64,000 nt of DNA from Prostheceraeus crozeri (lineage: Eukaryota > Platyhelminthes > Polycladida > Euryleptidae), in the NCBI GenBank assembly GCA_907163375.1, contig CAJQUW010015330.1, positions 178,962 to 242,961 of the forward strand. The letters are read 5' to 3'. Of the stretch, positions 48,813-62,041 are shown piece after piece (the first letter of the stretch is position 1; every line of letters starts with the position of its first letter). Below the pieces are notes generated by a model. That model saw only the letters and a program-made list of their open reading frames with translations, did not search any database and had not been told where the DNA came from. The position numbers and the translations under genes were made by a program.

Positions 48813-51618
48813 TACCACGTCATCAGGAATGTATAGCACTACTTTTTTGACCACACACAGACGTACTTGTGTATACTGTAACATTCGGAGTGTGCTAGGG
48901 ACCGTGTAGGCAAATGCGTAAACAAGGTATTGATTGTCAAATGGTTGAGATTCGTGGTTGCTATTCGCAGACATACGGCACTGAGTAAACTTAATCTTGA
49001 AAAATGATGAGCAACCATGAATCAAAGTCATTGATCAAAATCAAAAAATAGACAAATACAAGAACAGAGACGAAGCCGCTCAAGAAATTCCAGCTAATCG
49101 GACGCTGAGAGAAGTGCCTCGTGCAATTTCTACACCGACGTTGCCTCAGTCAAACGTCTCTCTGGGATTTGGGATCTCCTGTGGGTGACTTCAGTCATCC
49201 GGCTACCAATTTATAAGAAATGGTAACCCTGATTGTGATGACAGACTTCCTTGTTCATAATCCTTAAAGCTGCTTCGCGTTGTTTTCACAAAAGTACTGG
49301 TCATGCAAAGCTCATTGCGAAGAAGGCAGCGAGAAGAACTTATACTTTAAAGTCAGCAAAGAATTCCACCTGTGACAACATGATCTCCTCATCATCTATC
49401 ACGAGCGTATTCTTATTGTCTTGGAGTACAATTATCCTTAGATGGGTGGTATGTCTGTAGCTGATTCCTCTTTGCTAGAAAGAATTAGAGGATGCTGTCA
49501 CCGCATTATTTGTGGAAGTGAGTACGACTCAGAATGCCTACCATCGATCACTGATAGGAAAGCATCGAAAGCTATGAAGCTATTTCGCTTTTGCTTAAAT
49601 CCGTCTGATTTGCTTCACAAGTTTGAGCCACACATATTGAGATACTCGAAGAACCTCTTATTATCTCTGGGTCGCAACAAGAAACGTGTTTAGTTTTTTT
49701 TCCATTCTGCACTCGCTCATTCAGCAAGAACTCCTAAGCTTCGTTTGTAACAAGCTTTTCTTCGGTTTTTGACTTCCGTTGATTTGCTGATATATGTTTG
49801 TGTACATTTGTTTTTCTGTAAAGATTGATTTTCAGTCATTTAATAAGCGTATTATTGTTGTTAAAAAGGAATTTTAGTGACAGTCTTGTGCATGTCAAAC
49901 TACACCTGTTGAGAATCTATCTGTTCAACTATCTTGGTCACCGGTACTGTATGTGTCTGAAGCGTGAATTGTCACTGCATGATTTCATTCTCGGAATAAA
50001 GCCCTCGACTTCCTATTAAAGTTGTCATGATTCCACGAACCTTAAAAAAAGTACCATTCACATAAAGCACATAATGCACAAATAAGAGAATAAAGCAAAG
50101 CTAGAAATGCGGGAATTAATGGCATGCATTGACATGGATCAATTTCTATGATAATATATTTCAGAACTTGAAGATAACTCATGCTTGAAATATTTAGGAC
50201 TCTGAATTTCAAGTGAACTATGCAGAAAACGTTTCCACGCCATTTGCACTGCCAAGCAACATAATGCATGTGTATATATCAGCCCTAAGAAACAATAGAA
50301 AACTTGAATCACGCCTGGTCATTCGAGCATGTTAGGCGAATTCCCACTCGTCCCAGAATATTCCACTCTGCAGGAGGACTTGTTGTTGCAGAGAAAAACG
50401 TGAAGCCAGTCTCATAAGGAAATGTATATCACTGTCAGCAAATTCCCCATAGACGGACATGGCGAATGGCACACATGCCCACTCCATTTCATCACATTTT
50501 GAAGAGTTGGTGTTCAAATTGCGTTGTTCAGCTGCTTCGACACGTGATCCTACAGTAACACTGGCATTGAGGATATTGGATGTAGATTGCGGATGTACTG
50601 CCGCAAGATCAAGTGCTGCAGGGCGTCCTGAGTCTCACACCGGGAGAAGAATGTCTGCAGAACGGTATGCACTTTCTTCATTGGCTCTCTTCCCAACTTG
50701 TGGCCGAAGAGATTCTTGACGACAAAAGTCGGTAGGGTCATCATGTCTCAGTGTAATCTTTGGACCGAAAGCATTACTGGTAAGCTGAAGATGAAAGGTG
50801 AAGTATTCCTTGCTTAACACCCGAAGTATCAATCAATTTTGGTTATTCATCAGTCCTATTCACTTCGATTCAAATTGACAGCTTGAAAAGAGTCGTAAAG
50901 ATTTGCATAAATTCATTTATTTTGCAAGCATCGGTAGTTATAAGAAGACCATCGTCAAGCATAGAAGGTTTGAATATTTCACAACAAAGTTCACATTACT
51001 TATAAAAGCATTATGTAAATGGAAGGGATATCAGAAGTTTAGCGTAAGCATGTGCCAGATAGCATCGTATAAAATCACATTAACATTTCAATCTTCTAAT
51101 ATTCCCTCCATGTTTGGATATTTCTACGTAATATCCCCATGCGAAAAGTATGTCAATGTCTTCCATACCTGACGATAATCCTAAATGAAAGTCGGTACTG
51201 ATGGTCGGTACCGAAAGTTATTGTAAATAAAGGAAGTATGCAGCCTACTCATACAATCTCAGCTCTTCCCAAGCTATCACCTTAAATCATTGTTCGGACA
51301 TTCACAAAATTGCTTTACTTTGTTTAAGCGGTAGAACAGAATCTATGCATGAATATATCAAATATCGGTAACAGCCAATGAGAATTTTCATGCAAAAGAA
51401 GATGAAATGGCATACAACCACTTCGTTGTGTAGTGTTCTGAGTCGCAAGAGTATTGCTGTTGTGGTGATCAGCGAGTGGTGTCCTGTGCTTCTTTTCCAG
51501 TTTTACATAAGTGCATGTAATTATAATTCTATAAGCATCTTCATGGTGCGTCATGTGAACATTCGGAGATAATGCAGTATGCATATTCTTCGCCGCTTGC
51601 CTGATAAGAACTCTCAAT
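48813..51618. other. Host flank, no assignable gene
   Basis: Mostly non-coding. A stretch at about 50330-50840 reads in overlapping frames on the minus strand (for example ITLRHDDPTDFCRQESLRPQ, and DIHFLMRLASRFSLQQQVLL) and could be decayed coding DNA of a mobile element. I could not identify it. Confidence 0.5.
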
Positions 51619-51639
51619 GTGACCCTATACATGTTTACG

Positions 51640-52990
51640 GTGCTCAAGGCTGTGTCTGACCTTCTCATTTCCTTCTTCACAGAAGCTTTCAACCGCTCTC
51701 TCTCTCTCTCCTCAGGTTCCCTTCCAGGATCTTGGAAGAGAGCCTCTATCTCACCGGTCCTCAAGAAAGGCAAAGTTGATACCCACAGTCTTTCATCATA
51801 TCGCCCGATCTCGAAGCTCCCAACTCTTACCAAGTTACTTGAAAGGATTGTGGCCTCCAAACTGCAGCGCTACATGAACGAACACAGCCTCCTTCCATCA
51901 TTACAATCTGCCTATCGCCCGCATCACTCGTGTGAGACTGCGGTACTGAAAGTTGTCAGTGAGTCAATGCCGTGCCTTGACAAGGGAAATGTCAGTCTTC
52001 TTTCATTCCTGGACATGACATCCGCTTTTGACTGTGTAGATCACACGATTCTCACTGAGCGCTTGCGCTTATCCTTCGGACTACGCGGTGCTCCACTTCT
52101 CGATATCCGTATCTCACAGTTAATCGACTCGTTTTGTGCGTCTCATCAGCGGCGTACCTCAGGGCTGAGCTCTCGGACCCCTGTTGTTTTCCTTGTACAT
52201 CTCTAATGTTGCCGACCTGGTTCATTGTCACGATCTATGTGTCCAACTTTTTGCAGATGATATTCTGATCTACGGCTACAGCTCTCCTGATCGCCACACG
52301 AATGTCTGCTCACGCGTCTCTGTCTCGAATAAGTCAAGCTATGGATGGTTAAGTGCTGACATACTTAGTCTGAACTGTGAGAAAACGAAGCTCATGTGGT
52401 GTCAATCCCCTCGCAAACGACCCGTTACATCTTCACCTGTCTTGTTCAACAATCGTTGCCTCCATCCTGTCAACAGTGTCGCTCTCACCTCCCCTCTTTG
52501 TGTCTGTAATCACCTCACTCGTCTTGAGCCGGTTGGACTATTGCCTCTCTCTTCACGCCGACCTTCCAAAATCAACTGTCTGGAGACTCCAACGTGTTCT
52601 CCATGCTTCTGCCAGTCTCGTGTATGGGGCCACCAGATTCGGACACATCACTCCTTTGCTTCGCGATCTATGCTGGCTTTCACTCACACAACGAATTGAC
52701 TTTCGCATAGGCACCCTCGCCTATCTCTGTGACAAGGCACTTGCCCCTCGTATTTGTAGCTGACTCCGTCCTCGGACGTCGTCACCTCACTAAACTTTCT
52801 GGTGACAAGCGTTCGACGCCTCACCCTCGGGGCCGCTCCGTTGGTTCTAGGGCGACTCAGATATGGAACCATCTTCCAAAAGACATTGTTGGCAATGTCA
52901 TCTTGTTCAAATCGCTTTTTAAGAAGTCTTTTTTATGATATTGTACTCTGGCCTTGAAGCCTCTTGGCATAACGCCACAATTTTAAATAT
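51640..52990 (+). mobile_element. LINE fragment, CR1/L2-like, 5'-truncated and frameshifted
   Basis: Non-LTR retrotransposon RT remnant. Landmarks: SLPGSWKRASISPVLKKGKV, SYRPISKLPTLTKLLERIVA, QSAYRPHHSCETAV, SFLDMTSAFDCVDHTIL (motif A) and VQLFADDILIYGY (motif C, FADD), then the thumb and C-terminal part LSRLDYCLSLHADLPKSTVW, LCWLSLTQRIDFRI and IWNHLPKDIVG. These are typical of the CR1/L2 group. The parts lie in successive different frames (51619-52206, 52184-52699, 52377-52763, 52729-52938), so there are at least three frameshifts, and the endonuclease is missing. Confidence 0.88.
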
Positions 52991-53680
52991 ATTCACTTTT
53001 GATTTGAAAACCGAGCTATATAAGATTTTGAATTTCATTTTCCCTTCGCTATGGTTGAAAGATAGAAATGCTGAATTCAAATTGGAATCACTTGTAATAC
53101 AATGTCATTAAATTCAGTTTACGTCAACAGAGACACTTGACATCTCCAAATAAATTTTGAATAATTAACGATGATTTTCAGCCGTATACCTTCCTCCTTC
53201 GGATATACATGCATCGGTGTGAGAATGAAATCTCTGTGGACAACATTCTACGTCCGAATGGTGAGCGATATTTTAGGTCAGTCGTCGCATGCAACTATGG
53301 CTTATATGAAAGCAGCGACCTCAAGTTTATTCTTCAGACATGTTATTTGCTTTCCATATCTACCGTGTCGATGACAGCCTCTTTTCTTGTATCTCACGAA
53401 CCGATTCATTAGTGTTTTAATTAAAACTGTCGTAAACACAACATACTCAAGAATCCCTGTGGAAGTGTTTGAGTTTCGATCGCGAATGTCACTTTCAACG
53501 AAGTCTCCTTCATTTGTAACAACTATGGGATGATAAGAGATCAGATGAATTTGACTGTCCTCTCGCAATTAGATAGAAAGAAATACAAATAAATGAACTC
53601 TTATACTGTACTGATTCTCTACTTTGCAATAAAATGCAGTCATCATCAATTGTCCACATTTCAGCACCAGCTCGTTGATC
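52991..53680. other. Host non-coding
   Basis: No gene or repeat that I can support. Confidence 0.5.
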
Positions 53681-53685
53681 TAGAC

Positions 53686-53772
53686 CAGGGGTGCGCAACC
53701 TTTTACACTTTTCGGCCGCCATTTCGAAGGCCGATAGAATCACCGCCGCACTGGTGTGCAAAGAACCAGGCC
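53686..53772 (+). repeat. hAT-like terminal sequence fragment
   Basis: Starts CAGGGGTGCGCAACCTTTT, a beginning common at hAT transposon ends (CAGGGGT...). No opposite terminus was found nearby, so it is probably a solo end. Confidence 0.35.
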
Positions 53773-53880
53773 AATAGCCAATCCTTTATGTATTCCACCA
53801 CTCAAATTTGCTTTCCCTGATGAATGACGCAGTTAAAATCGCATAAAAGCCTGCTTCGTAAAGAATCATGAGTTAGCAAG

Positions 53881-53930
53881 TTAACCCATATACGACCGAC
53901 GGTCATTTTTGACCCGGAAATATTTTAAAC
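53881..53930 (+). repeat. Possible piggyBac-type end at TTAA
   Basis: TTAA at 53881-53884 is followed directly by CCCATATACGACCGACGGTC. TTAA plus CCC is the form of piggyBac termini. No GGGTTAA partner was seen downstream. Confidence 0.3.
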
Positions 53931-53949
53931 TTAAGGTGTTATCAGCACT

Positions 53950-55440
53950 TGAAAAGTTGAAAACAGGTTTTGGTAAGGGCAACACTTTACTACTCTCTCA
54001 TACAAGGTGGCCTGCACCCGATCCTAACACGAAAATCAGTGCCTGAATCATCTCATCAAAATGACAGATTCTCACCACCCAATTCATCATCTTATTCCCG
54101 CTACACAAGGACAAGCAAGCAACAGAACCACCATTATGACCACTTGCAAGAAGCCTAACTCTTTGAAAAGCCGCAAATAGTAAACTTTTGTTAGACTACA
54201 TATAATAACTATATATATCGCGGATTTATGCTATGCAACCACGCACGCCACTTTGTCATCACTTTCAAACTAAAATCACACATTTTAAACTCTTATTAAT
54301 TGACCTCTACTGGTAGGACTCTGTCCTTCTTTCAAATGCCTGAGGTACATTTCAGTCAATAGTGACTCTATTTTTTTTGATAGATGCTAATCTTTCCCTA
54401 TTATAAATATAACTTTTGAGGCTGTGCATCTTAAATGTACAGGACCGCGCTTGGTCGGGTTTGAGCGTCCAGGATTTAGCGTTCGAGACGCGATCGTCCT
54501 GACCAAGTTTCTGTTGATGACCTCATTAAAAATAGTCAAATAATTTGTATGCATATTTTTCAGAATTTCATTTCTCGTTTTAGCTCTTGCACACCTGGTA
54601 GATTTTAGATAGCGTAATCCCGCTGTGTTAGCTAGATCTGATATTTTGATTGAAAACAGACCTGTCCTCTTATCATCTGAATGGGCAGACTGTTAAATAG
54701 AATCTTTTCAATACATGAAGTGATAAACATAATTTTGAACAGAATGATTTACTCGCCAATTCATATCACATGAGGAGAAACGTTGTTTGTCCTTCTAGTA
54801 AGTATTTTAATTTCTAGACTTTTTAGGATATAATCATTTTCTCTTAAATCATATTTTGCACACTGCTTCTTTTAATTTTGCTACCTTGACGCACTTTGCT
54901 ACGCTGAATAATATCAATGTAAAAGATGACAGGGGGATAAAGTTTTGTGCTGCAGCAAATATAAATAATAATATCATTTTAGTGATGTTGTAACAATAAT
55001 AACATTTTTCAAACTATAAAATGTTCTATCTCCATTTCGAGTTGTTCTTACTGTAACTAACAACATTTTAAAACTCAAACGTGTAATTTTTCTAAACTGT
55101 GTAATTTTCATAGCTGTTAAAATAAGCATATTTATTACTTTCATCTGCATAATCATGTATTCAAGAATAGGCCTACATCAAAATATGAAATTTGAGCAAA
55201 TTTTCAAATTTCAAACTCTGAGATAACTTGCAAGTGCGCAAAGCATTTTGCTAAATGTGAATTTGTGAGGACATCACTATCATTCCAACTCATGATTCTT
55301 GTAAGCAGTATGAGCATATTGAGCTGAATTCAGTACTATGCATGTGCAAAGACTGCATAGATGAATTATGCATTTGTGTCTATCATATATGATGTACATG
55401 TAGTCATCTCACAAAATGTAATTTGGAGAAGCCTGGAAAC
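53950..55440. other. Host non-coding
   Basis: No gene seen. A GC-richer imperfect palindrome lies at about 54443-54508 (CTTGGTC ... GACCAAG). Confidence 0.5.
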
Positions 55441-55444
55441 TATA

Positions 55445-56368
55445 CAGGGTGCGGCATAAAAATGTGACTAAATTTCAATGCAGCAAAACTTTCTAAGTCT
55501 AATGATCAAAGTAAGTATGGTGACATATTCTAAATGAAAATGTTTGGGGTTTAACTTGGACGAAATATGGAGCACATGTGGAGACTCTAGAAGAAATAAA
55601 GCAGGAAAGCACAACATTTTTGGCGCTCTGTTACAAGGCGTGATTGCTGAAGGTTGATCCAATCATCATCCAATTGAATTCGTGTGATAATTTGTAGCAG
55701 AAAGACCTCGCCATGATGATTATTGTTTATGTGAAGAATTGGAAGTAGGCTAGCTTTTCTATTCAGTCCATAGAGTAAGTATATTAGGTAGAGTGGTAAC
55801 TCTGTATTTATTAAATGAACTCAAGGGGGATGCAGTTAGTATTGTTACCAAATGTGAGATATACAAATTTTTGCAGTTTTGAAGAAATTGCCACGTAATT
55901 GAGTGATCATGATAGCAAAGCAGAAGAAGTGATGGTATTTTACAAATCCTCAGTGTCATGACAGCCTTGGAAAGGTAATGTTTGTTAAATTGGCAACTGA
56001 ATGACCTGCTATTGCTTTCATGCTTTTATTTTTTTTGGACTGCAGGAACGTTATCTCACCAAAAAGCTGAATCTTTTGATATAAAAATGTTCACTGTATG
56101 CAGATACTTGTTTGAGTCGACACTCTATCTATATATACTTACTCTATGATTCAGTCGTTGTTCTTTTCATCTAGCTTTTTGAATCTCGAGCTCTTCTGCT
56201 TTGTGCGCATATTGCACTATCATCCTCAAATGCAATCATTGCAATGATGATTGTGTTAATAGGGATGTGTCTTGCCTTCAAAATGAGACCTTATTTGCTG
56301 ATTTCTGTTGGATAATTGGAAAATTATGCTACATTAAAATTTAGTCATATTTTTTATGTCGCACCCTG
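55445..56368. mobile_element. Non-autonomous Tc1/mariner-like element, 924 bp
   Basis: Inverted ends of about 30 bp (CAGGGTGCGGCATAAAAA at left, its inverse with few changes at right) flanked by TA at 55443-55444 and 56369-56370. No transposase-like frame inside. CAGGG... ends with TA duplication fit the Tc1/mariner superfamily. Confidence 0.82.
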
Positions 56369-56370
56369 TA

Positions 56371-57460
56371 GATGCTCATAAAAAGTTTCGTAACTAAGTT
56401 GCATATGTTCTAGAGATGTCAATTGTGGCAGGAAGGGCTGAAATTTCAAAAACCGGTTGCATAATACGTGATCGGCTTCTAATTCAAATGAATTAAAAAA
56501 TAAATCGATAAATTGCACAAGTTTTCAGAATTCTCTTATTCTCAGTAATCTCAGCATTCATACATCTTCATTGAATATCAACAACTGGAAATTTCATGTT
56601 TGCACATTTAAACGCATGTGTTCCTTCAGTTATTTAGAAATTTTGATTACCGGTATACAATTCTAATATGATGCAATTCTAATCATCCAAACTCGGCGCC
56701 ACATAAGTAAATAAAATTGTGATTATCAGAAGATTTAAGATGAAAAACCAAAGGTTTCAAAGGTGAGAGTACAATAAGAGAGCTGTTTCATCTGTTGATG
56801 TCACAACTTATTTAGTAGCGGTACTGTATGTCATAAAAACACAGATGTCAATTTGAGTTTGTATCTGTCTGGATGAGCTGCTCGAGTTGAATGGAATGAT
56901 TTAGTAAAACGGTTATTAGCGTGTTTTAAACTCTTATTTTTGCGAAAGCAACATGACATCAAACACTTCCTATTTCGTCTCGTGTAGTTGAGAAATCACA
57001 TAAGCTTGCTCCTTGTCAAAAATCTGATGCATTATCTTTTAACCTTAAAATTGGCATCATATCAAAGTCAAGAAAGAAAATCTCAGAACAAAGTCGGAAA
57101 AACATGTTCACAATTTGCTCCTCTTTTATTGAAATGCTCATGAATGAACAATTTATCAATTTAAAAATGAAAGAAAGAAATCAGTACATTGTCAACACAA
57201 CACGACACCAGTCATCGCAAATACGTGTACCGATGTTATGCTATTCATATTCTCCATTCACTTATTTCCCCACGGAAAGTAAAAAACTTACATTGATTTT
57301 CCGGGCCGGGACAAGAATTGTAAAACACAATCACACCACACAGTTTCTCCATACAGTCAGCTACCCCTGCCGGATGAAAACTGAATGTATGCACTCATTT
57401 TCTCCTCGAGATTTGATTTCATGAATATTATTAAACCATGCCTGTTTAACTCTATTGTAA
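56371..57460. other. Host non-coding
   Basis: No supported gene. The frame at 57104-57424 has no recognisable domain. Confidence 0.5.
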
Positions 57461-57463
57461 AGT

Positions 57464-57653
57464 ATACCAGATTATTACATACTCGTAGAATCGTATTTCA
57501 GAATCCCCTCTATATCTGATAAAATTTGTTCCCAGGGAAAATCTTGGTAGAGAGGGATTCTATCGCGGATATCTATGGTGCTAATAATCTGGCATACTTT
57601 ATAGCGGATAGAGGATAGCTATACGATTCTCTGACATAGCTCGTGAAATTATT
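57464..57653 (+). repeat. Foldback MITE-like repeat, copy A
   Basis: About 190 bp, with internal inverted ends (ACCAGATTATTA ... TAATAATCTGG) and a tail GATAGAGGATAGCTATACGA. An inverted, diverged copy is at 59435-59623. Confidence 0.8.
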
Positions 57654-57703
57654 GGATAGCAGGCTTATACATATCAAATTAGTTTATAGCAGGCTTCACT
57701 CAC

Positions 57704-57766
57704 GGGCAATTGTTCATGTAAACATCCCTCGGGCTTCGCCCTCGTGATGTTTACATGCTATTGCCC
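57704..57766. repeat. 63-bp palindrome
   Basis: Arms GGGCAATTGTTCATGTAAAC and inverse around a GGGC-TTC-GCCC centre (57731-57741), with few mismatches. Same centre as the hairpins of the inner Polinton. Confidence 0.88.
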
Positions 57767-57769
57767 TTG

Positions 57770-59430
57770 TTGAGACCTGCTGAACTAGATTTAGCCATGA
57801 TATAACCTCTAGTCATCATGTGCACTAGACGGTCCAGACCATAAAAGTAGATAGAAACTTCTAGGACAGAAATGTAGTTTCTTGCAATGCATAAGCATAT
57901 TCCTAATAGTCACATAAATCATAGGTGTTTGCATCACAGTATTCAGCCTATTTCTGTGGTCCAGACAGAAAAGGTGACTAGTCGGGGAATAATTAACATT
58001 CACTTTAGAATATAAGAGGAAATCATTGTGTCAGTGATTTGCATCTTTGTCAAGTCTTGGCGTTGACTGATGTTCATGTCAGAGAATACTGGAAAGGTTC
58101 TCTTATACTGGCTGGAGAAGACTAGAGGTGCAAGTTTCTCTGACATGTATAGCTACATGTAATATGAATGTGTGTGAAAATCAGAAATCCTGTGCGTATG
58201 TGCTTAAGCGGCCTACACACCAATCGGATTCAGATCAGATGCTTTTTTACTATCTTCGACAAAGGCCAGACTATGGAAATCAAATTTATCACAACGAGAG
58301 AAAAGTTATGTCAACTTAGTATGCATGCATTTTAATTTTGCATTACTGGAAATGCGGATATCAACCAGTTTGTGTTCATCCCTCGACATGGCAGTGGTGC
58401 GATTGTAAGTGTGTCTAAATCATGCTGTCACATTCTTGGCTTCTTCGATTCTACGTCCGGTTGTTCCAGAGTTCCCAAATGCATTTGACAAAAGGTCTGC
58501 ACACCTCAATTCTTCAATCTTGTGGTAAGTCTGGTATTCTTAAACTATATGGGTAATTCTCTCCAAGCACCGTGAGACTCCGTCGTCTACAAAGAGTGCG
58601 CCGAGGAGATGCGCATTGGGCGGTGGTCACCAACAGATTCCCTCAGAGCACTGCTATGGCCCTTCTCATTTCTGCCTTGTGACCGACAGCCTACAGGCGA
58701 TTTGTTAGAACACTGAAGTGATCAAGTGCGTCGACGATATCATCTTCATTCATTTTGTTAGTCTGCCTGGCGATGACAATATGCAGAATGGATCAGCCCA
58801 CTGCATCGAATCAATGGTATACGCATCATGACTTGACTACTAGCGCATCGGTGTCATTCGTGGTCGATATTTACAGTACGCTTGCTACCCTTTCAGTCGC
58901 AGTTGTAGATAGAACCTTACCAGCAAATCACAACGTAATCCTCCAAGGTGCAGATCTCAGGTGGGAGGTCAGATCCTCCGTAGATCTCAGGTGGAACGAG
59001 TTCGTCAACATGCTGGTTGCTTAATAAGTCTTAAGAAAGATTTCCTTGCTAGGGAATCTGTTCGGCGAACCAGCTGTCTCACAGCAATTATGTTTAATGT
59101 CAATTCTATTGAAAAATCTGACAAGCTAGCCTTAGTTTGGACCAAAGACTAGTTACATGCACTATGACATCAAATATTTCATTAATTTCATATTTCATTA
59201 ATAATTATCTTTTATAAATAAAAACAGCCTCGACATTCATTAAGATCTAATAGCACGAGACCTTTCGTCCAATCTCAACGGGTGCTAACTTTAGACAAAC
59301 AAATCTTAGATGTCAACTTAGGCATACATAAAATTTCAATCATTCATAACAGCTACTTGGGAAAATATAAATATATCTTTCTACGTGAATATATAGAAAT
59401 CAAAGCATACTCTTTAGCCCGAGGGATTCA
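57770..59430. other. Host non-coding
   Basis: No gene supported. A 21-base motif (AGATCTCAGGTGGAACGAG-like) is repeated in tandem at about 58950-59000. Confidence 0.45.
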
Positions 59431-59434
59431 TCAA

Positions 59435-59623
59435 ATAATTTCACGAGCTATGTCAGAGAATTGTACACTTTTCCTCTATCCGCTATAAAGTATGCCAGAT
59501 TATTAGAACCATAGATTTCTGCGATGGAATCTCTCTCCATCAAGATTTTCCCTGGGAACAAATTTTATCAGATATAGAAGGGACGCTGAAATACGATTCT
59601 ATAACTATGTAATAATCTGGCAT
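59435..59623 (-). repeat. Foldback MITE-like repeat, copy B
   Basis: Inverted relative of 57464-57653 over its whole length, with scattered differences. Confidence 0.8.
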
Positions 59624-59629
59624 CTCCAT

Positions 59630-62030
59630 TTTTTAGCTTGTCTGCTTATCAAAATGGTGATGCATGTCCGATTAAATATGTGAATATGATAAAATGCAAA
59701 GTCAAATCTCCTGTAAAAATGTGTGGAAAATCAATTTTATTTTCCTGTAGTAGGTCGAAAATTGCGCAGAAAACTTTGCTGACCTACCCTTCGCATGAAA
59801 TTTCAGTACTGACATATCACTGTAAGCTGTGCACCGTTAAAAACAGCCAAAATAAATGTTTAACTTCACGAAAAATCCGTAAATATCTGTTAAAATGATG
59901 AGATCACAACTAGATGATGTGACAGTTAAAATAACTGTTAAGTAATAGATTAACAAACGTCTGATTTTATGGATATTTGCAGTTCAGACTGTAAAAAACC
60001 GTGAAACCAATTTTGGCTGCTAATTTTAACGGATATTTGCGGTTTACAGTTCACAGCATACTTAACTCAGCGTGTTGTTTTTCTTGAGTATTTTATGTTT
60101 CAAGCTTGGTCCGTTCTCAAGCATTTCCCTGAAGCTGAGATCACTAAAAGTGACATTATTTCGGTATGCATACATCTTCATCAGTAATCAAAAAGAAAGG
60201 AGGATGCTGATTTGATATTTTCAAAATAATCAGAAGAATATGGAGGCACGGTATTATAGGAATAGGACACACTGCATAGGCTTAGATATTGAATGGATTA
60301 CTAATTAGGTTAATCGAGGAGATTAACTACACTGTACATCGCTGAATACGAAAATTACATACAAACATATACCAAAATCACATACAATTTGAAACTAACA
60401 TCTGATACAAGATTCTCGTATGTTTACAGAGATCTGGTAAGTTTTTCATGCGAAATCTCACTAACTTTTGTATGTGATTGGTATGTAGCGAAATGAACTA
60501 TTCTATCTGTGATTGGCTGCTTTAAAATGAAATATGAGTTGTTGGCATGCTTTATATACGAGACCCGATGCAGATTGGTCCTCATTCGTATGTGTTTTGT
60601 ATGAAGAGCTTTAAGTCACATGGCAAGAAATTAGTTATATTACTAACCACTGTCAAATGACATTTTTCCAGTAATACCAGTCGTGAGTATTTCTTTGTGC
60701 AAGTGTAGTATTTAATTAGATTAGATTTATTGTGGAATTAATGCCGCATGTCATCGTTGCTACTTGTCTTCTGGCACTCACAAGACTCATAATTAGCTCA
60801 TTTCCATGAACTATGTTGATAAACATTATTTCAATAAAACGATGACCTTCGAGCAACCACGTTGACTTATATATCTCAGACATAACTATTTTTGCGTTCA
60901 TGAATTATGATGTGTTTTTATTTCGGATTGATAATATGCTTAGTTCAAAAATTACATAATGCATAATTGTTGATGGTTAAATACTTATTGATTATTTATG
61001 AAATGCCTGAGACTTACATGTATTAAAGTCGAATGCAGTATTAAAACATCAAAACAGTAGCAACATTAGTATGATCTTTATTGACAAAAGGCCTTAAATC
61101 AACGTATATTAGAAATCATTGATGCTTTCCTTTAACATTGTTCTGGCATGGCTTTAGTATGTAAAGCATACCACATTTGAAATAACATACGAAAAGCATA
61201 CATATATATACCAGGAGAATACAGAAATATACCATAAAATATTTTGGCATGCATCCTTCGTATGCGATTGGTATTGAGCGATTTACAGTGTACATGGTTG
61301 TGGTGAAATTCATTTAGTCTGAAACTGAAATGGCAGCTACATCGGAAATTCATTTTGAATAAATACATTCATGCAAGACTAGGTAATTTTAAGGTCCATA
61401 GGAACCATGCATAATGTTGTTCAGATCAGCGTCGTAGGAAGTATAACGGTATTTATAATACTCCGTTACTGCTCCAGAGTTGAAACAAGTCACCGGCACT
61501 GGTCAGATATCCGCACTGGATTGACGGTTTTTTTGTGCTTAATGTACCAAGGTTGGACCTTGGGTTTTGGGTCGACCTTGGGTAAGTGATACAAAACTTC
61601 GGTTTTCTATTAATGCTGAATGTATACAGATTAAGTTACAAAATTAATATGTTGATTTGAATTTTAGGAGAGCTACAGGATAAGAACATAAGGTTCTGAT
61701 ATTTTATCAAATTTCCACTGGATTCACAGAATGTTTCAAAAATGAAATACCTGTGACTACTAAAAACTAAAAACCTATTTATAGTGCATAAGTCGCAAAC
61801 TCCATGAAAAATTTCTCTTTACTAAGGCAACTGATTGAAGACTCTGATTTAGTCGCTTCCACGACCACTCCTAGCGTTTAATCAGATGCGAGCACAAATA
61901 TTTCATTATTCCAGAGAGAGAGAGAGAGAGAGGTAATAAATTAAAAGGAGATATTTTAGTCAAATAAATCGGTCGCAGTGAAATGTTTTTCAAAAACTTC
62001 AATCCGCATCCTGTTGGATTTCCATGTGTA
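59630..62030. other. Host non-coding with GTATG-rich segments
   Basis: No gene seen. Segments near 60380-60620 and 61185-61300 repeat CATACAAA/GTATGTGATTGGTATG-like words in both orientations and may be old foldback elements. A short (GA)n tract is at 61915-61932. Confidence 0.4.
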
Positions 62031-62041
62031 TTTTTATATAA

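Noticed and set aside
49170-49215. tRNA-like clover in GGATGACTTCAGTCATCCGG region
   Set aside because: Only one stem is formed (GGTGACTTCAGTCATCC-like); no anticodon or T arm.
54443-54508. GC-rich palindrome as end of the possible piggyBac element at 53881
   Set aside because: Its sequence does not match the inverse of the CCCATATACGACC end.
58755-59024. 89-residue frame with repeated LRWEVRSS
   Set aside because: Caused by a small tandem duplication; no family resemblance.
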